The notes beneath the pieces are model-generated. The model ran no database searches and was not told the origin of the DNA. It saw only the letters and a program-made list of their open reading frames with translations. Position numbers and translations under genes: made by a program. Below, piece after piece: positions 23,993 to 35,608 of a stretch of DNA of 64,000 bases. Positions within the stretch are counted from its first letter, which is position 1; each line of letters starts with the position of its first letter. Origin of the DNA: Toxoplasma gondii ME49 (taxonomy: Eukaryota; Apicomplexa; Conoidasida; Eucoccidiorida; Sarcocystidae); the NCBI RefSeq assembly GCF_000006565.2, contig NC_031476.1, forward strand, positions 5,765,900 to 5,829,899. The letters run 5' to 3'.

Positions 23993-25721
23993 GCGATGTC
24001 GCGTGGAGAAGAAGAGACGAGGAGTGGGCGGGGTGAGCAGGAAGACGACAGAGAGGATGGAAAGAGACAACGAAGACGAGGAGAAAGAGAGCATCAGAGG
24101 ACTACCGAAAAGACAGCAGCAGCCGCGCGTGAAGAAAGGCTGGAGTGGGAGAGAGAAGTCGTGCGCAAGCGGACGTCGCAGAGCATGGAGGACTCGACTG
24201 TCGAACTCGAAGAGATCTAGAGAGTCGGGACAACAGAGGGGGGAGGGGCGTTAAAGCTTGTCAACGCAGAACCTTTTCAAGATGCGTCTTCGGCATCCAC
24301 ACAGCCCGCGCTCGTTCGGATTTAGGGCGTTTCTCGAAGAGCCGTTTTGTTTGTGTCGTGGCATTTCACACATAAGCTTGTCTCTTTTTCAAGAAAGCAC
24401 CACTGAGTCTGCTCCTCTCCCTGTGTTGTTCCTCTGCATGCTTTATCGTGTTCTCTCTTGGCTTCGTGTCACATTTTTGGATCCGGGAGGTGTGTGGAGT
24501 CGCTTGACGCATCCTCCCGCTTCGTAGATTGCAGGACTGACACTAAGAAACGCATGTCGCCGTCACTCCTGGAGGAGAACGATTCTCCTGCCGCTTCCTT
24601 CGGTTGGAGAAAACACGAGGTTTGGCTCTGCGTGTGAGCCGCGAGGCTGTCGTCTCGCTTTCTCGCTCTTCTCTCGCCCGTTAAGCCTGCCTCTGATGTC
24701 TGTCTACCTCACCATCCAACTTTCGCTCTCTCGCGCGGGGTCCTCTACCTTCTGCTTCGTGTAGCTCCCCCCTCCTGCCGTTTCCTTCTCTCGCTGCGCG
24801 CCTCCCTCGCGACTCGAGCAGCGAAGACTCGGAGTCGAGACTCTATTCACCAGACTTTTTCTGTTTACGTCACTCTGCGTTCTACGCCGCAATCGACCGC
24901 CGCGGACCTGTCTTGGTCGTTTCTAGCGTCCCCGTGTGGGGTGGAGACAAAAGGCGAGACAAAGAGCACAGAGCACAGCACGGAAGTGCAGAATAACGCA
25001 AGTGTTCGTCAACGAAATTTCCGCTGCCGAAGCGTTCGTTCAGTTGACAAAAAAAACATACGTCAACGAAAAGACCGCTGCCTGAGAAATGGCAATTTCA
25101 CAGCTCTTCGTCTTTCCCCCAAGTCCTCGCTCGGGCAGATGGTGTTCCCGCCTACCAAACATAAATATAAATATATATAGCTATAGAAATGTAGATGTAG
25201 AATTATATGAATGCATTATAATATATATATATATATATGGATACAGATATATATAGTTGTAGAAATGTAGATGCATATTTATATACATATATTATAACTA
25301 ATACATATATTATATATATTTATATGTATAGGCGACTGAAGCCGCACTGGTTTCCGGGACTTCGCACTCTGTGCAATGAACGCACTGGCGAAAATATCTC
25401 ACATTGTCGCAAAGCATCGCAGTGTGTTGGAAACGCGTTTCTGCACCTTTCCATGAGACAGCATCTCGATTATCGCTCTCTCTCTACTTTTTGCTCCCGC
25501 CAAGAATCGTTTCTTGCTCTCATCTTCACCCTTTCGTTGCCTTCCCACTCCTTCTTCCGTCTTTTCCTCGACTATAGTCTTCGCCTTCCTTGCCGTCGAC
25601 GCGCTGGCTCCTGCCGAAAGTCCTTTCGACGTTTGCTCTTTGTTCTTGCATTGTTCGCATTCTCCGTTGAATTGGTCTCGATCTCTTCTTCTCTCCGCAC
25701 CTGCACAAGCTTCCTTTCCTC
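23993..25721. other. Convergent intergenic region (3' ends of phosphatase and membrane-protein genes)
   Basis: No gene is visible. The stretch holds the 3' untranslated regions of two convergent genes. It is purine-rich up to about 24.25 kb, mixed after that, and has an AT-rich microsatellite cluster at 25159-25330. Frames overlapping 24.5-25.7 kb are short or are shadows of the minus-strand gene. Confidence 0.6.
25159..25330. repeat. AT-rich microsatellite cluster, convergent intergenic region
   Basis: Several AT tracts (the longest at 25217-25238) embedded in repeated GATATATATAG and GTAGAAATGTAGATG segments. GTTGTAGAAATGTAGATGC at 25255 repeats an earlier TATAGAAATGTAGATGTAG at 25183, so the cluster contains a local duplication. 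Confidence 0.85.
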
Positions 25722-26774
25722 TCAGAGTTCTTCTCCTCGATCGTCTCTTCGATCCTCTTTCCTTCCCTCTCTCTCGTCTGTCCCTGCTTTCTGTACCTCG
25801 AAGGAAGCCTGTGCGTTCTTTTCTTCCTTGTTCCTCCCCTTGTTCTCCTGGTCCTCTGCTTTTCTCTCGCTTCCCTGTTGCTTCTCCGTTTCACCGCGGT
25901 TCTCCTCTCTCTCTTCCTTCTCTGTATTGGCCGCCGCGTCTGCATCTCCACCTTCCTCGAACTCGTCTTCAAGTTCTTCTTCTCCCTCCGCGCCGACGCT
26001 CTCCATGGGGTACGCGCTGAATCGTCTCTCGTGGGGGAGAGCGTCGCCCTCTGCTTCCGTCGCGGCCAGGCTGCTGGCCTCGCCTGAGTCGGCCTCACCT
26101 GCACCATGTCTCCTCTCAGGTCCTCGCTGGCCGCCGGCGCGCCCATCGTCGTCGCCTGCGGGGCTCTCTGTCTCCTTTCGATTGCGCGAGTTCGCGGGCC
26201 TCGCGCTGCGTCGTCCTGCGCGGTCTCCCTCGAGGAGCTTGTTCACTTGTTCGACGAATTCAGGACTCAGCGTATGTTTCTTCAGGTGGTAGAGAGAGCG
26301 GAGGAAGTCGAAGACGCCCGCGTGTTTCCGGCCAGTCGTTTTTCGGCTGACGAACTCGAGCGGCTCGACGAGGTCGAGGAAATGTTTCGCCCGCTGAGCT
26401 CCCGGGAACTTCCGCAGCGCATCGAACTGGAGATAGCCACCCTCGTAGAAGTATTGCACACGGGAGAACCACTGAGTAAGGTGTCGGCGCGACCGGTCGA
26501 CGTTGCGGCCCTCCTCGCGGCCCTCCTTCCGGAGAGAGAGGAAGGCGAAAGGGTAGTTCTCGATGCCGTGGCGCTCGATGAAGTCTTCGATCAGCTCCAG
26601 AGCCGCCAGCGTCTTGGGCGACGAGTAGTCTGCGTACAAGACGTTCATCGTGTTCGCCTGCTGCAGCTGCTGAGTCAGGTGGACCATGTTCGTGTAGTAC
26701 CACAAGGACAGCAGAAAAGACAAAGTCGACACCAAGAGAGACAGGCGCGGCGCATCCAAGGAAAACCACGCCAT
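25722..26774 (-). CDS. Membrane-anchored protein with acidic C-terminal tail, function unknown
   Basis: Single-exon frame of 350 codons. The ATG has a good context (GCAAGATGGCG: A at -3, G at +4). Residues about 10-28 (LSLLVSTLSFLLSLWYYTN) form one hydrophobic helix, probably a signal anchor. Residues about 30-180 look like a folded alpha-helical domain, with an ordered composition and motifs such as NVLYADYSSPKTLAALELI, WFSRVQYFYEGGYLQF and HFLDLVEPLEF. From about residue 185 the protein is Glu/Lys/Arg-rich, low in complexity and probably disordered. The layout (N-terminal anchor, then a helical domain with W-x(5)-YFYEGGYL) is loosely like bacterial DUF4760 proteins, but I cannot support homology by eye. 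It lies tail to tail with the phosphatase. A continuous frame with clear domain-like composition argues that it is real. I assign no function. Confidence 0.7.
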   Translation of the reverse strand: MAWFSLDAPRLSLLVSTLSFLLSLWYYTNMVHLTQQLQQANTMNVLYADYSSPKTLAALELIEDFIERHGIENYPFAFLSLRKEGREEGRNVDRSRRHLTQWFSRVQYFYEGGYLQFDALRKFPGAQRAKHFLDLVEPLEFVSRKTTGRKHAGVFDFLRSLYHLKKHTLSPEFVEQVNKLLEGDRAGRRSARPANSRNRKETESPAGDDDGRAGGQRGPERRHGAGEADSGEASSLAATEAEGDALPHERRFSAYPMESVGAEGEEELEDEFEEGGDADAAANTEKEEREENRGETEKQQGSERKAEDQENKGRNKEEKNAQASFEVQKAGTDEREGRKEDRRDDRGEEL

Positions 26775-29700
26775 CTTGCGAGGTGCGTTTTCGAGGAGGG
26801 ACCCGCGCGGGAGGGAGAGCGAGTGCGCAGGAACGCGGAAACGGCGAGGAACGGAGGCGACAGAAGGGAACAGAAGGAAAGAAAAAGAAAGGAAGCGACG
26901 GGCGACGAAGGCGACAAAAAAAAGACGAAGAACCAGACGAACGAAAAGACGTTCAGTGGTGAGACGGACGGCGACAGAGGGTCAGCGCGAGAGCAGAGAC
27001 GCACTGGAGGTGAAACCGAGGCCGGCAGAGCAAAGAGCTTCACGCATAGAGGAAGAGACAGAGGAAACGGACGAAAGCATGAAGAGCTACGTGAGAGAAT
27101 GTGCGGCCGGCAAGCTCGGCAGAGGAGTCTGATTTTCCTCGGTTGCCTGAGAGTCGTAAGAAAGGCCCGCGAAGAAGGCACAGACACAAAGAAAAAATGA
27201 AAGGACCAGTGTAGTCGTCACTCCATGGCGCCTCGCGAGACAGGAAAAGCAGAGAAAGAGAAAAGAAGGCCCTGTCGTCTTGAAAATTTCTCAGGGAAAC
27301 CCAGAGGTCGGTGAGTCTGCCAGCTCACGGACTGCGACGGTAGGAACACGGGTGTTCGGAGGCCCGAAATTCAATTGCCGCTTGGAGAAATCAAGCAGGA
27401 GATTCTCAGGATGCCTTAAAAACATCTTCGAGGGAGAAGGGCGCCTACACAGTTATCTGTTCCTCTCAGGAAAGACCCCGTAGGCTGTGAAACGCTGCCG
27501 GCCGCGAAATGACTAGGCTCGGAGAGCGGTGTGCAACTACGAAAACCGCACATCGCCACAAGAAAAGCAGTAAAATTCCTTCATGTCTCCTCCATTTCTT
27601 AGCGGGCATCTCCATAAAGCAGAAATGAAAAGGCAAACGCGAGAAAAATGCCTCACCGACGTCGAGTTCGCAGCGGCACGGTCATGGCAGAAGTCCGCAG
27701 CGAACGCGCGACATGCAAAGGCCGGCAAATCACAGAACAAACAAGCCGGATCTTCACCGACCTAACAGAACTTGCACCGGTGCAGAATGCGCGCGGAGAA
27801 TGGGTCCTTCAAAAACTTGGGGTAACGGTAGAACCATGGCTCTGCAACTGCAAGTTATGACGTGGATATTGACGTAAGAGCAGGGCAACCCGAGTCGAGG
27901 TAAGCAGCAGCGGACGAGGCATCGGGACAGAAACACACCTGTATTTCTATGTATCTATATCTCTATACACCTTCATCTACACCTTTTCATCAATATTCCT
28001 ATTTTGGTGTTTGTCTATATCTGTACTTCTCTATCTATGTCAACATCTGTATCTATATCTCTCTCTCTGTCTACATCCGAATCTCTACGTGTAACTGTAT
28101 CTCTGCATTTGCCGCTATTCTATCTGTATTTCTGTTTCTGTCTATTTGTATCTACTTTTTTCTATCTCTGTTTCCGTCTGTATCGCTATGTCTACGTATC
28201 ATTGTGTCTCGACCTAAATCTGCCTCTATCAATCTGCCGTGCATTCATGTATGTGCTTCTCTGCGACTCTAACTTCTCTCTGGGTTCGGCAGAGCCAGTC
28301 TCTGTTCGAGAAAGCGTGTCTGTGCTTCTATTGTCTTTCGTGGAAGTCATGACTCAGCGTCGTTCCGATCGTTCGGGCGCTCCAGGGACGGAAAGATGAA
28401 CAACGGCGGGGAAACGGAGATGATTTTAAGTTTGTTGATAATCGGAGCGGCCATCTGAGCGTGTCCGCTAGCGTGAGGAGCGCAGTTTTAATTAGATGTG
28501 TACAACTAAGGGGGAATGAGAGATGTGCGGGGCGATGGAGCTCTCAGAGAAGTAAAGACAAGAGTTACCTTTGAGGGTGACAGCGAGAGGGTCGAATGAC
28601 ACTGCAGTGGAGGAAATGTTGGAGCAACGAATTCCGTCGGGGTGGTCGCGACGGCCCAGACACACGAATTCTGTTGAAGGTAGTTTATAGAAATCTTGGA
28701 ATCCCAGTTTATAATGCGTAACGTGGAAGCGAGCGTCAGGTGCTATCTAAGTGTCGTGCATGCCTTAATTATGCGCGGAAAAGGAAAGTTGGGATCTCGA
28801 GAAGACTTTCAAGAAATCAAAGACAGGAATGGGTTCGTCGTATAAAACGAGCCGGACAACTGGCAGCAGCTTATATCTGTAGTTAGCAGACGTAGAATAT
28901 TTGGGATAGCGATGGTACAAAAAGCAGGAGAGCACAGCCACAATGATGACGCTATGCGTCTACGGGTACACTCCGTTTTTTCGCCGGCGTTTGTTGCCTT
29001 GTGCCTGGTTTTCGGAAGGCGTGAACGCACTCGACGGCCAGATTCACAGGAACACCCGAGCACAGGAGGAAACCGACGATGATCTGAACGTGACAGCCCA
29101 GCTCAGACCACTCTGGTGGACATCCGGTCTCTCTCTCTGTTCGTCAGTGCTCGCCCTTTGTCCCTCGTGCAGAAAAGCGAAAGAAGATGCCAGACCAACA
29201 AGAACCGGGTCCATGTTTTTCGAACAGACTAAAATTGGGAAGCAAACTACCAACGTGAATACCCTGATATTTGTAGAGCTTGTCCCGCTAGCAATGGAAG
29301 AAAAGAAGCAACTGGGAAGGTCATGCGCGCCGACGATTTCGTCGTTAGACACACAGAAACACAAAACTGGATATTGCTCATGCGCGCAGGTGTCCACCCT
29401 TTCGCGAAGTTCGCCTGTCGGTATCGATCCCTTGTCTCCTGCCAGGTCGACAAGGAATTATAATTCACACGTGCGCTTCAGCTACGCATGTATTCATATT
29501 TGCCGTGATGTAAAAGCGTGCAGGATTGGAGGCTAAATCGGATCAACCCCTTCGAATCTGTGAACCACCTTAGGAGGAACACAACTCGTACCGCATCTGT
29601 TCCAATGTGTGTCAGATTCTCGAAACAGTTGATGCCTCGTTCCTCCCTCTTGACACTTCAAAATCTAACAATCGACACCCTCTTTTGGCGTAGTGTTTGA

Positions 29701-30711
29701 GGTTTTTCTAGGCCACCGATCGCCGATCAAGCGGAGCTCAACGATATTCGTGCTGCAAACACGTTCATCCTGCATGTCGTGCTTGTTTTCCTCCGTTGTT
29801 CGCTTAAATTTTATCAGCCCACACACAAAAAAGCCATCTGTCACCCTTTCATTTCTTGCCACCCACGAGGCGCCGCGGCAATCAACTCGAAGGGGGGCAC
29901 TCGACAACGAATCCCCGATTGCTTTCTTGCCTTTCTGGGACATAATTAGAGTTTCTGCGAACATGTGTTTACTACCGAAGCAAAACACACACATGGCGTA
30001 TCCTTAGTTCCGTCAAGTTCCTTGGTACAGTTGTCTCAACGGGCTCTTGTGGCAACATCTGTATGTTATTACGCGTAAAACAGAACCGATGTGGAAAATG
30101 GGGCTGCGCACACGGCGGTACAGGTTTCTGCGTATGTGAAGGTGAGTCGTGTTTTTCGCTGGCAACGGGAAACGCCTGTTACTCGCTTTCGGTGATGTTG
30201 CGGAGCTGCGGCGGCCGCCATCGAAGCTGGGCCCCGTTTTAATCTTGTACTCAATGGAAAGCGCCTCTGAACAAAACGCGAGGTCGGTTCTGCGTGTTTA
30301 GTTCTGTTTTTAAGGGAGCAAAGGAGCCTGACACACACGATCCGCGCGTGTCGCCTTTTTTAAAAACCTGGAGCTCGAACGGAAAAACCTGGGGCCTCAC
30401 AACCTCTCGGACTTTCGTGCGTTCTTCCTAGATACATCCGCAGCCTGGCGCGTTCCCCTTGAGAAATGTCAGTGCACTGGCTATGGACTCGACATGCGAG
30501 AGAACTCGGCTAGAAAACGAAAAAGAGAAACGCCCCAAAGGCGAAGAAAATTTTCCCTCGTCAGCTGCGCACCAGCTCCCCTTGCGGCGTACGTCGCGTG
30601 TGCGTGCGCTAATCTTTCCTTCCTCATTCTCCCCTCTTTGCTTCCAGCAGCTCTCGCCTCCCGTCGCGTTTTTGTCTCGGCTTTTCGCTTCTCCCTTACT
30701 CAAACCCACTT
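26775..30711. other. Gene-poor region upstream of the membrane-protein gene and downstream of ELC1
   Basis: About 3.9 kb without a supported gene. 26.78-27.2 kb is purine-rich on the plus strand, so pyrimidine-rich in the sense of the minus gene. It fits the leader of the 25722-26774 gene. 27.94-28.26 kb is a degenerate pyrimidine repeat. From 28.9 to 30.0 kb there are open frames on both strands (28943-29536 plus, 29044-29397 minus) with no domain and no consistent splice sites. The part next to 30.7 kb is expected to hold the ELC1 3' untranslated region. Confidence 0.5.
27940..28260 (+). repeat. Degenerate TCTGTATC/TCTATC pyrimidine repeat
   Basis: About 320 bases built from imperfect copies of short units such as CTGTATCT, TCTATATCT, TCTACATC and CTCTCTCTCTGTC, with no exact period. 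It looks like an old, decayed microsatellite. The open frames through it are Ser/Tyr/Ile-rich translations of the repeat, not genes. Confidence 0.75.
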
Positions 30712-31904
30712 TTATTTCAGCAGCATCTTGACAAAGTTGGCGTACTGGATCTTGCCAGTGCCGTTCGGGTCGGCTTCCTTGATCATGGCCTTGACTTCTT
30801 CGTCGGAAAGCAACTCGCCGAGAGCGAGCATAACTTGAGAAAGCTCGTCCGCAGACACGGTGCCGTCGTTCGACCGGTCAAAAGCCTTGAAAGATTTGAT
30901 CAACTCCTCCTCAGGGTTGTAGGACGCCAGTTTCTTCGACATCCACGCCTCAAAATCAGGCCACGCCATTGACTGAATAAGCGACACGGGAGACCTATTG
31001 AGAAACGTTAAAGCGACCTTTCACACACATTCTCTCTCTATATCGATATAGTACGCACATGTAGAGGTCCACGTCGTGAAGATCCCTACCCCCTCTATAT
31101 ATGCAGATATATATTTGTATAAATATATGTATGAAGCCATAAGTTGCCTGTTTGGATGGCCGCTGTCGGGCAGTGAAGCGACAAAGGCGAAAAGCAGACA
31201 GGAACGTTTCTACACTGTGTTCACATCGGGAAACCCAGCGGAAAAAAACCTGCACATGCGCCTTTTCTCTGGCGTACTCTTGAAGGGGCCAAGGAGTTGA
31301 AAAACACCTCCTCGCCGAGGTACGCTCAAACGCGTATGTGGTAAACTGCAGCCACACTTTGAATCACACATACGGTGGACTGTGTAAAAGACAGTTTACA
31401 CGAAGCTGAATTTCTCAGCACCCTACGGCAGTGAGCTACTCCACACCAGCATGTCTTTGGCCTCTTGGATGCGGACCACTGCATTGCAACGTCCACAATA
31501 CATGTGTAGAGAGACACGAGATATCTCATATAGATAAATATATCCATGTGAATATGCCAGTTTAATTGTCTCTGGTGTGCGTTGCACATCTGCGGAAGTT
31601 CTTTCTCCTGAGTCACAGGTTCTGTAGACGGCGTCCCGATTCAGCGCCATTGTGTGTCTCTGCACTCTAAATACGACAACGCTTTCTGTACAATTTGGAC
31701 AAGCTGAACACCGAGACTTCGCGCAACGAAAACGGCCAGGGCAATCTCAGGTAGGCTTACCATGGGGAGTGCCTTGATTTCGTCTGGGGTGGGAGACACA
31801 CCGCATGAGCGGATGGCGAGGACGAGGTCGCGGCCAGAGATCTCACCATCTCCGTCAGTGTCGAAGAGGGCGAAGGCCTCACGGACGCGGGGAGGGCAGG
31901 TCAT
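30712..31904 (-). CDS. ELC1: Essential myosin light chain ELC1 (calmodulin-like, glideosome)
   Basis: Calmodulin-fold light chain that binds the neck of the gliding motor MyoA beside MLC1, stiffening the lever arm under the parasite plasma membrane. Two exons: 31904-31761 (48 codons) and 30972-30712 (86 codons plus stop), split by a 788-base GT-AG intron in phase 0. The product is 134 residues, the length I recall for TgELC1, and the sequence matches it as remembered (MTCPPRVREAFALFDTDGDG start, YANFVKMLLK end). EF-hand 1 (D15-D26, DTDGDGEISGRD) is a full Ca2+ loop ending in Asp instead of Glu. EF-hand 3 (D80-E91, DRSNDGTVSADE) is near-canonical. EF-hand 4 (D116-N127) lacks the acidic residue at position 12. 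EF-hand 2 has no loop consensus. It is transcribed away from Coq1. Family and role are established for Toxoplasma; the orthologue call rests on memory of the sequence. Confidence 0.93.
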
Positions 31905-34900
31905 ATTGGCGACAAATTAGGCTGGAGGAAACACGCAAAAAGACGAACAAACTTGGAGGAAACGGTGAACGTACGAGGGTGTGCACAACCACAAGGATTC
32001 GCAGCGAGAACTTCCTGCACACTCTTTCAAGTTGATTCACCAGATATGGTCGGCGCCACTTCCGCAGGCCGAGGTGAGAAAATGAAAGATTAACGACGAA
32101 TGGAAGGGAACGACCGACAGCACACAAGACTTTAGCCTCTGATGAGAGAAAGACCGAGACAGAAAACGAGAGCGAGAGGAGCGCACGACCTCAGGGACCT
32201 GTTTGGAAAAGAACTGCACACGACCACTCGGATTCGAGAGGGAACAGAACAAAGAGGCCCACCGACGGAGCTCACGAGACTACAGAGAAAAAGATAGGCG
32301 GAGTCGGATAGCTTCGGGATACGGGAGTTCCCCATGAGCTTCAAAGATGTCACTGGAGTGGACGGTTCCATATTCAAGCCGAGGAAGACGTAAATGCGAA
32401 TACATCCGTCTTCTTCAGTTCTTTAGGACGACCAAACGAAAGGGGAATCGACCGCGAGGAACCTTCGCGGTACAAGCATGGAATAACAACTCGACTGCTC
32501 CACACATACCGCAGGGAGGTAACACAGGGGACTCAAATCGGATAGACATTCCATCCCAGAGAAACGGCTTCTCCTTGGATTCACTTCCTCTTCATATTCT
32601 TCCTCTCCCTTCGTCCGTCTCTTTCTTCTGTAGCTACGGCTATCTCACGGGGAACCAGAACCGGCATGTTCTCATTACCTTCGTCTCTTGTTTTGACCTG
32701 AGCGGAACGTCCCCCTCATTCTTCTATGTTCACCTTCTTTTCACGGCTTCGACTTCCATCGTTCCTTCTTCCCAGTTTCTGCTCTTTGCCTTTTCCACAC
32801 TTTTTCACTCGTCACCACGAACCCTCAGGCGTTTTCGCGTTGCAGCAACGAAAGACACTCGAGACAGGGGGTCAGCTTCCTGCCACCTCTCCTTTTGCCG
32901 CCAAAGGCAGCACAGACGCGAAACAGAGTATAACGTGTTTCGGTATATCCCTGTGATCCGCGCGAATTTCTCTCTCCACGAACTCACAGGACCTGCGCGC
33001 TCCTCCCAGTATAGTCGCTTCCTCGGGTCCCTGCGGTTTCTGCGACCTGCCCGCCCCCTCTCGTGCACAAACCGGTCCTTCTTTCGTTGTCTTTTCGCTC
33101 GATCCTATCTAGGAGAGAACGCGGCCGGTTTCTTCCCGAACTTCCTCGCCGAGCTGCACGGGCGACGACGAGAGCGTTTTGCGCGCCTCTGGAGATCTCG
33201 ACTACCTGCTGGCTTCCCCCGTTCCACTTTCCGGGAGACATCCTGATCAGACTCGGAAAATGAGGATTTTCCGAGTTCTCTACCCCTTCCGTCGCGACTT
33301 TGGCAGCGTTTCCTACCTTGGTTTTGCGATTGGCGAGCACTCGCGGTGCTGGTATCCAAGTGCTCTCGACGCGGCGGCGGCGCAGAGCCACGGAATCTCG
33401 GAGCGGGAGGAAAAGATGACGACGAGGGAAGACCTCGAAAGAAATCGCAAAAGAAAACGAATTTCGGCACCGGAAAAGGTGGACGAGTGGCTCACGAGGC
33501 GGGACAACGGCGCGCTACCCTGGGGGCAAAGTGGCTGCGCGACCGCGTGCGATGAAAGGAAGCCCCGACACCCGTTTCCGGGCAGCGGATATTCTGGCTT
33601 CACAAAACAGCAACTTAGCACGCGCGCTAGCGAGGTGCCGCACAATCTGGAGCAACCGGGATTAATAGAAGCTAAATTCCGTGTGAAAACTCGATCCTCC
33701 ACACACAACGACAGGAAACTCGATTTATCTGGCAAGATGTACAACAAGATCTGGAAAAACAAAGGTCTAACGCGGCACGCGCGCCGCTGCGACACCAGCG
33801 GTCAAACGCCGTAGTTCCGAATATAAGCCGAATCGGAGTCTGAGGCGCGTGAGCGCTTTCGAGCACTTCTCTCCAGGCGCAAGAAAACGGGCGAACCAGC
33901 CACAGGCTAGACTGAGCTGAAACCCGTGGACATTTTTGACCCCGAGTTTTGCTCAGAGGCGACGAGCGGTCCAGATCTTCTCGTGCCCAGGCATTCCGAG
34001 CGGGGCCTGCGATTCGCGGTTTCTTCTGGCGCTCTGGGAACGCACAGAGTGTGTGGAAGTCCGCGTTTTCTGCTAGCTGTCGTCCCCTGTAGCTAAGTGA
34101 AATTGGTGAAATTAGACAGAAGTGCCGAGAAGTGGAGTCGACTCCACGAGACCTGTTTCGCTCTGAGTTCGGGGTGCACGCCCATTGCGATCTGCTGCTG
34201 CGCTTCCGTACTTGCCAGTCCTGTGAAACGCGTGGAAGCAGCAAGCTCGGCTTTGCAACTCGGAAGAGGGTTTCGCGCATATCGTCGCGTCCGCTCCCGG
34301 ACACGTAAATCTGCATTTGCTGAACCTACAATCTCTATAGTATGCTTGCGGGTAGACGTCAGTGAGATCTAGGCCCATAGTGTCGAGCAAAAGGAGATCC
34401 GGTTTCTCTCTGCTGCGGACGGCCCTTCTTTTCCCGTCTTGTCTTTTAAGCTATCGATGCTGTCGAAGAGAGCGTTGCGGCAGAACGCGCAGCTTGTCTC
34501 CCGCTCGAGCTCTCTCCAACGAGAACCGGAGTGGAAGGCTGTGTTGTAAACGCGGCGCTTTGTGGGGATCGAAAACGAATGAATGTGAAGATGAACTCTC
34601 AGATTCGCGCCTGTCCTGCCGAAAAACTCTGCCGAGCCTCCTCAAGGCCGCTTTCACCAAACTCGCCACTGAGAACGCGTGTGTTGTCTTCTCGCAGTCG
34701 CGTCCCCGCGGGGCCGGAGTCGTAAAGTTGAAGACTTGCAGACAGGTCCAGAGGAAAATTTTCAGATTTTTTGTTCGCCCGTAGCCGGTGGGGAGGAAAT
34801 TCTGGGTTTTCCATACATCCTATTTCCTGCCAGACTTGCGGTATTCAACCGAGCAGAACATGGCTCTCCGAGGACCCTCTGCTTCACGAGGAGGGGCAGC

Positions 34901-35608
34901 GCCAGGAGACAGTAAAAAACGGCCCCGCGCGTGTGTCTCGGACTCGACGAGGGGGTGAGAGAAAGAAGAGGAAGCCTTGATTAAGTGGAAAGCGAGCTCC
35001 ATTGCGTGCTTAGATTGGCCTGTGTTAGCGAGACGCAGCCGAAGGGTACCGAGGAAGCTGCTGCGCTCCATACGGCGGAACATTACCCAGCAAGCGTCGT
35101 TGAGTGAGAGAAGCCCGGCTGCCGCTTGATCTCACTGCCCGGCCTCTTCCTCTAGATATTTTTCGTGGTGGACTGCGTCTTTTAAGAAACATATTTTATT
35201 CCACTGGAAAACGCTTTCGCTTTCTGGTGGCCGGTGGGGGGGCGGCGCTGCGTGGAGAAACCGGAAGAGAGGATTCTACGAGGAAGTGCGCTCTTCCTGT
35301 GTCCATACAAGGAAGGGAAGATAAGAGCGTGGTTCTCTCTCTCCGCCTCGCTTCTTACGCGTTTCCTTTTTGTGTCCTCACTCTTTCACCGTGTTGGACA
35401 TCCCACTCCTGTCTGTTCTTCCCCCTTGCCTGCAGCCTCCAGTCTTCCTCCTTTCGTTTGCTTCGCCTCGCCATTTGTGTGGCATTCGCCTCAAACTCTG
35501 CGCCGTTCGCACTTGAATTTTTGTCTCGCTGGCCTCCTCGCAGCTTTACCCTGAGGGTGTTGTCTGTTCTTCGCTTCTTCTCGGATCTCTCTTGTGTCTG
35601 TCGGCGAA
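31905..35608. promoter_or_regulatory. Divergent promoter region between ELC1 and Coq1
   Basis: A 3.7-kb head-to-head spacer. It must contain the ELC1 promoter and leader on the minus side and the Coq1 promoter and leader on the plus side. Immediately 5' of Coq1 (about 35.3-35.6 kb) the plus strand is pyrimidine-rich, as in other leaders in this window. A GCGAGACGC element at 35031 resembles the WGAGACG promoter motif reported for Toxoplasma, but its position is unproven. Frames at 32347-33246, 33179-33814 and 35104-36144 have no domain and no coding-like composition. Confidence 0.45.

Noticed and set aside
26106..27200. 364-codon plus-strand frame opposite the membrane-protein gene
   Set aside because: Arg/Glu-rich antisense shadow; the minus frame has the hydrophobic anchor, good start context and domain-like composition.
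28943..29536. 197-codon plus-strand frame
   Set aside because: An opposing 117-codon frame overlaps it, composition is not distinctive and no motif or splice partner is visible; may be chance.
33179..33814. 211-codon plus-strand frame between ELC1 and Coq1
   Set aside because: No domain, competing frames on the other strand, and a position inside a divergent promoter region.
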